A stretch of 10,652 bases of DNA. It comes from JAZNOQ01 sp045589215. GTDB lineage: Bacteria; Bacillota; Clostridia; Oscillospirales; CAG-272. The notes under the pieces were generated by a model. The model made no database searches. It was not told the origin of the DNA and saw only the letters and a list, made by a program, of their open reading frames with translations. The stretch is from NCBI GenBank assembly GCA_045589215.1, contig JAZNOQ010000027.1, positions 1 through 10,652 on the forward strand. The letters run 5' to 3'. Both the position numbers and the translations under genes were made by a program. Positions 1 to 6,342 of this stretch are shown one piece after another; within the stretch, counting starts at the first letter, position 1; each line of letters opens with the position of its first letter.

Positions 1-1224
1 GCAGAAAAGGAGGGCTTCCTCCCGTATCGCTTCGGCGATAAGCTCGAAAAGGGCGGAAAATACTACTACGACAACAGAGGCAAGAACCTCTTCCTCTTTA
101 CGATCGGAAAAGAGCCGATCGAAAACGGCGTCCGCATCTCGGCGTCGCACATCGATTCCCCCCGCATCGACCTCAAGCAGAATCCCCTCTACGAGGACAG
201 CGGTATGGCGTTCTTCAAGACGCACTACTACGGCGGCATTCTGAAGTATCAGTGGGTCGCTACCCCGCTTTCCCTGCACGGCGTGATCGCTCTGACCTCG
301 GGCGAGGTGCTTGACATCTCGGTCGGTGAAGACGAGAGCGACCCCGTGTTCTATATCAACGATCTTCTCCCCCACCTCGGTCACGAAAACGCGCGTAAGC
401 CGATGGGTGAGGCGATCCCCGCAGAAAAGCTGAACGTGCTTGTCGGTTCTCTCCCGCTCCTCGGCGCAGAGGACGAGAAGGACGCGGTCAAGCTCGCCGT
501 TCTGAAGCTGCTGAACGAAAAATACGGCATCACCGAGGAGGATTTCCTCTCGGCTGAGCTGTCGGTCGTTCCCGCCGCAAAGGCGCGCGACGTCGGATTT
601 GACCGCGCGCTCGTCGGTGCATACGGTCACGATGACCGCGTATGCGCGTACCCCTCTCTCCGTGCGATCCTCGACGCGAAGGACAGCAAGCATTCGCTGA
701 TCTGCGTGCTTGCGGACAAGGAGGAGATCGGAAGCGAGGGAACGAGCGGTATGCAGTGCGATCTGCTCCTCGATATCATCGACGCGATGGCACGGGCAGA
801 GGGTGCTGATCCCGCACTCGTCCGTGCGAACTCGAAGTGTCTTTCCGCCGACGTTACGGCGGCTTATGACCCGAACTTCCCCGAGGTGTTCGAGAAGCGC
901 AACACCTGCTTCCTCGGTCGCGGCGTGGCGCTCATGAAATTCACGGGTGCGCGCGGCAAATCGGGCTCGAACGATGCGTCTGCCGAGTATATCGCTTGGC
1001 TTCGCCGCATCATGCGCGACGCTGACGTTGTCTGGCAGTCGGGTGAGCTTGGCACGGTCGACTGCGGCGGCGGCGGAACGGTTGCGAAATATATCGCAAA
1101 GCACAACATCGAAACGATCGATCTCGGCGTGCCCGTCATCGCGATGCACTCGCCCTTCGAGGTCATCTCAAAGGTCGATCTGTACGAGGCGTACAAGGCG
1201 TTCGTCGCCTTCTCCGTCCTCTGA
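1..1224 (+). CDS. apeA: M18 family zinc aminopeptidase, ApeA type (5' partial)
   Basis: Cytoplasmic metallo-aminopeptidase that trims N-terminal residues from peptides. The open frame runs in from the window edge, so 407 residues are visible and the N-terminus is missing, perhaps 40-60 residues judging from family proteins of about 450-470. The ATG at 205 is internal: the upstream codons already encode the conserved ASHIDSPRIDLKQNPL block. The M18 dinuclear zinc ligands are all visible (fragment numbering): His50, Asp in GHDDR (211/212), Glu241-Glu242 in DKEEIGSEG, Asp284 in SADV, and His383 in AMHSPFE. The KTHYYGGI, DPVF..DLLPHL, GITEEDF and GGGGTVAKY blocks are those of the ApeA ('aminopeptidase 1') branch, as in the Thermotoga protein, rather than the shorter ApeB branch. 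It ends 9 bases before prfA, so the two are probably co-transcribed. Confidence 0.92.
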   Translation, partial: AEKEGFLPYRFGDKLEKGGKYYYDNRGKNLFLFTIGKEPIENGVRISASHIDSPRIDLKQNPLYEDSGMAFFKTHYYGGILKYQWVATPLSLHGVIALTSGEVLDISVGEDESDPVFYINDLLPHLGHENARKPMGEAIPAEKLNVLVGSLPLLGAEDEKDAVKLAVLKLLNEKYGITEEDFLSAELSVVPAAKARDVGFDRALVGAYGHDDRVCAYPSLRAILDAKDSKHSLICVLADKEEIGSEGTSGMQCDLLLDIIDAMARAEGADPALVRANSKCLSADVTAAYDPNFPEVFEKRNTCFLGRGVALMKFTGARGKSGSNDASAEYIAWLRRIMRDADVVWQSGELGTVDCGGGGTVAKYIAKHNIETIDLGVPVIAMHSPFEVISKVDLYEAYKAFVAFSVL

Positions 1225-1233
1225 TCCCCGCCG

Positions 1234-2304
1234 ATGTCTATACTCGAAAGGCTCTCGGCAATTTCCCTGAAATATTCCGAGATCGAGGCACTCCTTTCCG
1301 ATCCAGCGGTCTGTGCGGACAACAAACGCTTTTCCGCGCTCCTGAAGGAGCTGAAGTCACTCACGCCCGTGATCGAAAAGTACCGCGAATACGAGGCGCT
1401 GAAGAACGCACTCGACGACATGGCGGAGCTTCTCTCCGACGGTGATCCCGAGCTTCGCGCTCTCGCCGCTGAAGAATGGAAGGAGACAAAGGATGCTCTC
1501 GCACGCACCGAGGGCGAGCTGACCGTTCTCCTCCTTCCGCGCGATCCGAATGACGAAAAGAACGTCATCGTCGAGATCCGCGCAGGTGCGGGCGGCGAGG
1601 AGGCTGCGCTCTTCTCGGCGGTGCTTTACCGTATGTACACGATGTACGCAGACAGCACGGGCTTCAAAACGACGCGCATCGGCGCAAACGAGACCGAGCT
1701 TGGCGGCTTCCGCGAGATCACCTTTATGATCGAGGGGGACGGCGCGTACTCGCGCTTCAAGTTCGAATCGGGCGTGCATCGCGTTCAGCGCGTGCCCGTG
1801 ACCGAATCGAGCGGGCGCATCCAGACCTCGACCGCGACCGTCGCGGTGCTTCCCGAGGTCGAGGAGGTGGACGTTGAGATCAGTCCCTCGGACTGCGTGT
1901 TTGAATCCTGCAAATCCTCGGGCGCGGGCGGGCAGCACATCAACAAGACCGAATCCGCCGTCCGTCTTACCCACAAGCCGTCGGGGATCGTGATCGAGTG
2001 CGACGGCGAGCGCAGTCAGCTTCAAAACAAGAACCGCGCGATGCAGATGCTCCGCGCTCGGCTCTATGACGCGGCACAGCGCGAGCGGAGCGAGAAGATC
2101 GCCGCCGATCGAAAAAGTCAGGTCGGAACGGGCGACCGAAGCGAGCGCATCCGCACCTATAACTATCACGAAAACCGCGTGACCGACCATCGCATCGGGC
2201 TGTCGCTCTATTCGCTCGACAGCCTCGTCAACGGCGCGCTCTCACCCCTCGTCGACGCGCTCATCTCCGCAGACACCGCCGAACGAATGGCGAAGGAGGA
2301 GTGA
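1234..2304 (+). CDS. prfA: Peptide chain release factor 1 (RF1)
   Basis: Class I release factor that reads UAA and UAG stop codons on the ribosome and triggers peptidyl-tRNA hydrolysis. At 356 residues it is full length for the family. The N-terminal helical domain covers about residues 1-100. The codon-recognition tripeptide is Pro-Val-Thr (188-190, in RVPVTESSGR); RF1 proteins carry PxT here where RF2 has SPF. The catalytic GGQ lies at 232-234 (SSGAGGQHINKTES), followed by the conserved RSQLQNKNRAM and RIRTYNYHENRVTDHRI blocks. The ATG at 1234 gives the normal RF1 N-terminus, yet its upstream 20 bases contain no purine-rich Shine-Dalgarno; the stop of the aminopeptidase is 9 bases upstream, suggesting translational coupling. 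In many Bacillota prmC, the methyltransferase for the GGQ glutamine, follows directly; here a repeat element does. Confidence 0.97.
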   Translation: MSILERLSAISLKYSEIEALLSDPAVCADNKRFSALLKELKSLTPVIEKYREYEALKNALDDMAELLSDGDPELRALAAEEWKETKDALARTEGELTVLLLPRDPNDEKNVIVEIRAGAGGEEAALFSAVLYRMYTMYADSTGFKTTRIGANETELGGFREITFMIEGDGAYSRFKFESGVHRVQRVPVTESSGRIQTSTATVAVLPEVEEVDVEISPSDCVFESCKSSGAGGQHINKTESAVRLTHKPSGIVIECDGERSQLQNKNRAMQMLRARLYDAAQRERSEKIAADRKSQVGTGDRSERIRTYNYHENRVTDHRIGLSLYSLDSLVNGALSPLVDALISADTAERMAKEE

Positions 2305-2311
2305 CGATTTG

Positions 2312-2577
2312 AGCCTCCCTCCGAGAGGGAGGTGGATTTTGCCGAAGGCAAAAGACGGAAGGAGCCTGCGCTATGATGAAGCTTACAGTTCCTCATTCTT
2401 CACGCTTTCTCCCTCACCCGCTTCGCGGGAGCGTCTCGCCTGCAGGTTGGCAAAGCCAACCGTCGAGTTTGCCCTAAGGCAAACATCGCGCGGGCTCGGT
2501 CTCGCTCGCGTTCTGACACCACACCGTGGTGTCATTCATTGCGCTCGCGCCGCTAAGCGTCCTCCCGGAGGGAGCCT
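2312..2577. repeat. MITE-like hairpin-rich intergenic repeat with imperfect terminal inverted repeats
   Basis: This 266-base element fills most of the gap between prfA and tsaC. Its ends, AGCCTCCCTCCGAGAGG (2312-2328) and the reverse complement of 2561-2577 (AGGCTCCCTCCGGGAGG), match at 15 of 17 positions. Inside is a chain of short perfect hairpins: CCTCCCT/AGGGAGG (2314-2332), TTTTGCC/GGCAAAA (2337-2353), CCCGC/GCGGG (2417-2429), GGTTGGC/GCCAACC (2445-2461), TTTGCC/GGCAAA (2468-2483) and GACACCAC/GTGGTGTC (2515-2533). A further 10-base arm pair (2529-2538 with 2578-2587) straddles the right end. An open frame from 2309 to 2584 crosses it but is low-complexity and resembles no protein I know. 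Such hairpin-rich non-coding repeats are familiar from gut Clostridia, where they are usually multicopy; copy number here is unknown. No transposase is present, so if it moves it does so in trans. Confidence 0.72.
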
Positions 2578-2604
2578 TGAATGACACTCCTGTGCCTATA
2601 ACCC

Positions 2605-2612
2605 GAAAGGAA
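2605..2612 (+). promoter_or_regulatory. Ribosome binding site of tsaC
   Basis: The purine run GAAAGGAA ends 5 bases before the ATG at 2618. It fixes the start of the Sua5-family gene immediately after the repeat element. A possible -10 (TATAAC, 2597-2602) lies just upstream, but no good -35 is found at the right distance, so I do not call a promoter. Confidence 0.6.
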
Positions 2613-2617
2613 CTTCT

Positions 2618-3661
2618 ATGTTAAAGACCGAAGTTGTTTCCATAAGTACCCCCGAAGAAGCCCCCGAGGCGATCCGCCGTGCGGGAAGGCTCATACGGGA
2701 GGGCGCTCTCGTGGTCTTCCCCACCGAAACCGTGTACGGACTCGGCGGGAACGCGACCGACGGAGATGCCGCAAAAAAAATATACGCGGCAAAGGGTCGC
2801 CCCTCGGATAATCCGCTGATCATTCACGTGGCGCGTCCCGAGGATGCCGAGCGTTACGCCGTGACAAGTGAGACCTATTACCGTCTCGCGAGGGCTTTTA
2901 TGCCGGGTCCCCTTACGGTCATCCTTCCGAAGAAGGACACGGTGCCTCTGTCTGTGACGGGCGGGCTTGATACCGTCGCGGTACGTTGTCCGTCTCACCC
3001 TGTTGCGCGTGCGATCATCGAAGAGGCGGGTGTTGCGATCGCCGCGCCGTCGGCAAATCTGTCGGGCAAGCCCTCTCCGACGTCAGCGCGTCACGTGACC
3101 GCCGATCTGTCGGGGCGCGTGGATATGATCGTAGACGGCGGAGACTGCGAGATCGGGCTCGAATCAACGATCGTTTCCCTCGATGGGGACAAAGCGATCC
3201 TCCTTCGTCCGGGTGCGGTCACCTGCGACGCGCTCCGTTGCGTTTGCACGTCGGTCGAGATCTCCCACGCGGTCGCAGAAAAGCTCGCGGAAAACGAACG
3301 GCCGCTTTCCCCCGGAATGAAATACCGCCACTACGCCCCCGACGCACCGCTTGTGCTGCTCTCGGGCGACGGCGATAGGATCATAGAATTTCTCCGCGCA
3401 GAGCAAAAAAAGGACGGCGGCTGTGTCGTTCTCTGCTACGACGAGGAGATCCCAAGGCTTTTCCCCGAGGGGCTTTTGCCCGTCGGACGGCGCGATGACC
3501 TTACGATGCAGGCGCACACACTCTTCTCGCGTCTCCGCGAGGCGGATACCCTCGGCGCGCGCGTGGTCTACGCGCACCTGCCCCCAAAGAGCGGGCTCGG
3601 GCTCGCGCTCTATAACCGTATGATCCGCGCGGCGGCGCATACGGTGATGGAGATCGGGTAA
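2618..3661 (+). CDS. tsaC: L-threonylcarbamoyladenylate synthase (Sua5/YwlC, two-domain TsaC)
   Basis: Makes threonylcarbamoyl-AMP from threonine, bicarbonate and ATP, the first step of t6A modification at position 37 of ANN-decoding tRNAs. The YrdC-like domain covers about residues 10-205: VFPTETVYGLGGNAT (33-47), the KGRPSDNPL nucleotide-binding loop (59-67), PGPLTVIL (96-103), VAVRCPSHPVA (120-130), APSANLSGKPSPTS (143-156) and LRPGAV (196-201). The conserved linker SPGMKYRHYAP (231-241) leads into a C-terminal Sua5 domain (about 245-347), so this is the long Sua5 form of 347 residues, not the short TsaC form. The linker closes over the active site in known Sua5 structures. In Bacillus subtilis ywlC also lies downstream of prfA, so the neighbourhood is conserved apart from missing genes between. 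A repeat cluster follows the stop. Confidence 0.95.
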   Translation: MLKTEVVSISTPEEAPEAIRRAGRLIREGALVVFPTETVYGLGGNATDGDAAKKIYAAKGRPSDNPLIIHVARPEDAERYAVTSETYYRLARAFMPGPLTVILPKKDTVPLSVTGGLDTVAVRCPSHPVARAIIEEAGVAIAAPSANLSGKPSPTSARHVTADLSGRVDMIVDGGDCEIGLESTIVSLDGDKAILLRPGAVTCDALRCVCTSVEISHAVAEKLAENERPLSPGMKYRHYAPDAPLVLLSGDGDRIIEFLRAEQKKDGGCVVLCYDEEIPRLFPEGLLPVGRRDDLTMQAHTLFSRLREADTLGARVVYAHLPPKSGLGLALYNRMIRAAAHTVMEIG

Positions 3662-3663
3662 GA

Positions 3664-3760
3664 TTTCCCTCTCCGTCACCTTCGGTGACACCTCTCCCGC
3701 AGGGAGAGGCAATGGGCGGCTCCCACTTCGGGGGAGCTCCCGCGGCGCGGGTGAGAGGGC
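3664..3760. repeat. Hairpin-rich intergenic repeat (first module of the tsaC-topoisomerase gap)
   Basis: Starts 3 bases after the tsaC stop. The outer arms CCCTCTC (3667-3673) and GAGAGGG (3753-3759) enclose nested hairpins: GTCACC-TTC-GGTGAC (3675-3689), CCTCTCCC-GCA-GGGAGAGG (3691-3709), GCTCCC/GGGAGC (3719-3737) and CCCGC-GGC-GCGGG (3739-3751). The left arm can also pair with 3703-3709, so several folds compete. No uridine tract follows any stem, so it is not a classic intrinsic terminator. This pattern resembles multicopy intergenic repeats of gut Clostridia. It shares the hairpin-chain design of the element at 2312-2577 but not its sequence. Confidence 0.65.
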
Positions 3761-3765
3761 GAACC

Positions 3766-3860
3766 GGCGGTAGCAAGCCACCGCCCTACGGTAAAGCCGA
3801 AGATCCTGTTCGGTAGGGGCTGGCGCCCTCGACAGCCCGTTACACCCCTACGGTAAGGCC
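3766..3860. repeat. Second repeat module with GTAGGGG/CCCCTAC stem and direct repeats
   Basis: Adjoins the previous module. It contains the hairpin GGCGGT/ACCGCC (3766-3785) and a longer hairpin whose outer arms GTAGGGG (3813-3819) and CCCCTAC (3845-3851) enclose GGCTG/CAGCC (3818-3822 with 3832-3836). The 15-base sequence CCCTACGGTAARGCC occurs twice in direct orientation, at 3784-3798 and 3846-3860, differing at one base. The direct repeats, 62 bases apart, could mark insertion or duplication of the GTAGGGG hairpin unit. The last 60 bases before the topoisomerase gene are AT-rich and probably hold its promoter, though I could not place one well. Confidence 0.55.
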
Positions 3861-3921
3861 AAAACATAAAAGATATAAACGATAAGATCACGATACATCA
3901 GAGAAAGAGGAAGTACGAAGA

Positions 3922-6165
3922 ATGGCGAAGAAGCGAAAAGACGAGATCAAAAGAGAAGAGATCATCACCTACGCCCCCATTGAGCCGCAGCTCATCACAG
4001 AGACCATTGAGAAGAACTATATGCCCTACGCGATGAGCGTCATCGTTTCGCGTGCGATCCCCGAGATCGACGGTCTGAAGCCCGCACACCGCAAGCTGCT
4101 TTATACGATGTTCAAGATGGGACTTCTGACGGGTCCGCGCACGAAGAGTGCAAACATCGTCGGACAGACAATGCGGCTGAATCCGCACGGCGACGCGTCG
4201 ATCTACGAAACGATGGTGCGTCTCACGCGCGGCAACGCTTCCCTGCTCCATCCCCTCGTTGACTCGAAGGGCAGCTTTGGCAAGCAGTATTCCTCGGATA
4301 TGAAATACGCCGCCTCGCGTTACACCGAGGCAAAGCTCGATCCCTTCTGTCAGGAGCTTTTCCGCGGGATCGATAAGAACGCCGTGGACTTCGTTCCGAA
4401 CTATGACGGATCGACACAGGAGCCCCTCCTCCTCCCGACGACCTTCCCGAACATCCTCGTTACGCCGAACACGGGCATCGCGGTCGGTATGGCGTCGAAC
4501 ATCTGCTCCTTCAACCTTGCGGAGATCTGCGACGGCACGGTCGCCCTTCTGAAGAAGCCCCGCCTCACGACCGAGGAGCTGATGAACCATATCAAAGCGC
4601 CCGATTTCTCGGGCGGCGGCATCCTGATCTATGACAAGGAGCAGATGAAGCAGATCTACGAAACGGGAAGCGGCTCCTTCCGCCTCCGTTCGCGCTACGT
4701 CTACGACAAGGAGCAGAACTGCATCGATATTCTCCAGATCCCCTACTGCACGACGATCGAGATCATCCTGAACAAGATCTCCGAGCTCGTGAAGGAGGGC
4801 AAGCTCAAGGAGATCTCCGACTTCCGCGACGAGATCGACCTCTCGGGCTTCAAGCTCACGCTTGACCTCCGCCGCGGTGTCGATCCCGATGCTTTGATGC
4901 AGAAGCTCTTTAGGCTCACAAGCCTTGAAGACAGCTTCAAGTGCAACTTCAACATTCTCATCAACTATTCGCCGCGCCAGATGGGGCTCATCGAGATCCT
5001 CTCCGAATGGATCATTTTCCGTATGAGCTGTCTCCGCCGCGAGCTGACCTTTGACCTCAAGAAGAAGGAGGACAAGCTCCACCTTCTGAACGCGCTCGCG
5101 CTCATCCTCCTTGACATCGACAAGGCGATCGCGATCATCCGCGGGACCGAGAAGGAGGAGGACGTTATCCCGAACCTGATGGAGGGCTTCGGCATCGATG
5201 AAACTCAGGCAGATTACATCGCCGACATCAAGCTCCGCAACCTCAACCGTCAGTATATCCTGAACCGCATTATGGAAAGCGAGGATCTCGAGCAGGAGAT
5301 CAAGGAGATCAAGGAGATCCTCGGAGACGAGCTGAAGCTCAAGGGTCTGATCGCAAAGCAGCTCCTTGAGATCAAGAAGAAGTACGGCATCCCGAGAAAG
5401 ACACAGCTTCTTGACGCCGCCGACGTCGTATCGGCACCCGCTGTCGAGACGGTCGAAAACTACAACGTGCGCCTCTATCTCACAAAGGAGGGCTACTTCA
5501 AGAAGATCACGCTTCGCTCCCTTCAGGGCAGTGACGAGCAGAAGTACAAGGACGGTGACTATCTCCTGTCCGAGTGTGAGACCGACAACCTTTCAAGCCT
5601 CCTTTTTGTCACCGACGGACGGCGCATCTACCGCACGCAGACGAAGAATTTTGACTGCGTGAAGGCGTCCCTTCTCGGTGATTACCTCCCCGCAAAGCTC
5701 GATATGGACATCCCGAACGGCGAAAAGCCCGTCTTTATGCAGGTCAATCCGACCTATAAGGACAACGAGTACTTCGTCTTTATCTTCGAAAACGGCAAGG
5801 GCGTCCGCATCGCGGCATCGGCGTACCAGACGCAGGGCAACCGCAGTAAGCTGACGGGCGCATATTCGGCCTCCTCTCCGATCGCATCGGTGCTGTACGA
5901 GACGAAGCCCTTCGATATCACGCTCGTTTCAAGCGGCGGTAAGGCGATCACGATCTCGTCCTCGATGATCCCGATCGCAGTCACCCGTACCGCAGGCGGT
6001 GTCACGCTGATGAGCCTGAAGAAGGGGCAGAAGCTCCTCGAGGCAGTTCCCGCAGACGCGGGCATTTACGATCCGAAGGGCACGCGTAAATTAAAGATCC
6101 CCGCAACCGGTGTGGCAATGCCCACGTCCGACACGAAAAAAATAAAGGAACGCTTCCCCTCGTAA
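3922..6165 (+). CDS. parC: Type IIA topoisomerase A subunit, clostridial topoisomerase IV-like (ParC/GyrA family)
   Basis: DNA breakage-reunion subunit of a type IIA topoisomerase; with an ATPase B subunit it relaxes, supercoils or decatenates DNA. The start follows AGAGGAAG (3906-3913) by 8 bases. The winged-helix/tower core spans about residues 30-500: YMPYAMSVIVSRAIPEIDGLKPAHRKL (33-59, split here only in description), PHGDASIYETMVR (88-100), and catalytic Tyr134 in AASRYTEAKL. A charged coiled-coil arm lies at about 375-490. The beta-pinwheel C-terminal region (about 510-725) lacks the QRRGGKG GyrA-box, which argues against true gyrase. At 747 residues it is shorter than the usual 800-850. 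Ala92 occupies the place of the quinolone-contact Ser (E. coli GyrA Ser83) and Glu96 that of Asp87. No B-subunit gene is adjacent. GyrA remains a possible name, since databases label this group inconsistently. Confidence 0.88.
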   Translation: MAKKRKDEIKREEIITYAPIEPQLITETIEKNYMPYAMSVIVSRAIPEIDGLKPAHRKLLYTMFKMGLLTGPRTKSANIVGQTMRLNPHGDASIYETMVRLTRGNASLLHPLVDSKGSFGKQYSSDMKYAASRYTEAKLDPFCQELFRGIDKNAVDFVPNYDGSTQEPLLLPTTFPNILVTPNTGIAVGMASNICSFNLAEICDGTVALLKKPRLTTEELMNHIKAPDFSGGGILIYDKEQMKQIYETGSGSFRLRSRYVYDKEQNCIDILQIPYCTTIEIILNKISELVKEGKLKEISDFRDEIDLSGFKLTLDLRRGVDPDALMQKLFRLTSLEDSFKCNFNILINYSPRQMGLIEILSEWIIFRMSCLRRELTFDLKKKEDKLHLLNALALILLDIDKAIAIIRGTEKEEDVIPNLMEGFGIDETQADYIADIKLRNLNRQYILNRIMESEDLEQEIKEIKEILGDELKLKGLIAKQLLEIKKKYGIPRKTQLLDAADVVSAPAVETVENYNVRLYLTKEGYFKKITLRSLQGSDEQKYKDGDYLLSECETDNLSSLLFVTDGRRIYRTQTKNFDCVKASLLGDYLPAKLDMDIPNGEKPVFMQVNPTYKDNEYFVFIFENGKGVRIAASAYQTQGNRSKLTGAYSASSPIASVLYETKPFDITLVSSGGKAITISSSMIPIAVTRTAGGVTLMSLKKGQKLLEAVPADAGIYDPKGTRKLKIPATGVAMPTSDTKKIKERFPS

Positions 6166-6197
6166 TAAAAATTCCTCCCGAAAGGTAATCTGAACGA

Positions 6198-6323
6198 ATG
6201 AAACCGAACAACAATTCAAGCCACAAGCTCTATATCCGCGTGATCTCTATCGTCCTCGTCGCCCTGATGCTCGCGAGCGCGGCATACCTCACGATCGCCT
6301 TCCTCGCTTCCTTCCTCGGATAA
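6198..6323 (+). CDS. Small single-pass membrane protein, 41 residues, function unknown
   Basis: A short frame, ATG to TAA, sits 32 bases after the topoisomerase stop and 19 bases before the aldo/keto reductase start. GAAAGG (6180-6185) lies 12 bases upstream, a rather long but usable spacing. The protein begins MKPNNNSSHKLYIR, polar and basic, followed by an almost unbroken hydrophobic run (VISIVLVALMLASAAYLTIA and on to about residue 40), so it should be one membrane helix with the N-terminus inside by the positive-inside rule. The layout of a short basic head and one helix recalls tiny Bacillota membrane proteins such as Prli42/DUF4044, but I cannot show homology. No cleavage site is evident. 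Its in-register spacing and RBS make it more likely a gene than chance. Confidence 0.62.
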   Translation: MKPNNNSSHKLYIRVISIVLVALMLASAAYLTIAFLASFLG

Positions 6324-6342
6324 GCGGAAAGGCGGTGCCATT

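Noticed and set aside
1357..2190. Long minus-strand open frame opposite prfA (277 residues)
   Set aside because: Complement of a well-recognised gene in GC-rich DNA; no RBS or known motif, and the histidine/arginine/valine-rich composition is that of an antisense shadow.
2309..2584. Plus-strand open frame of 91 residues in the prfA-tsaC gap
   Set aside because: Its whole length is the hairpin repeat; no RBS before the ATG, and the predicted protein has no fold-like pattern.
3664..3860. Intrinsic terminator or riboswitch after tsaC
   Set aside because: Stems are strong but none is followed by a T-run, and no known riboswitch core is recognisable; repeat modules explain the structure better.
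2312..3860. CRISPR array or tandem repeat locus
   Set aside because: No regularly spaced identical direct repeats; the repeats here are mainly inverted and of differing sequence.
3898..5082. Minus-strand open frame of 394 residues opposite the topoisomerase gene
   Set aside because: Lies opposite the most conserved part of parC; the low-complexity leucine/arginine/aspartate composition follows from reading the complement. No promoter or RBS.
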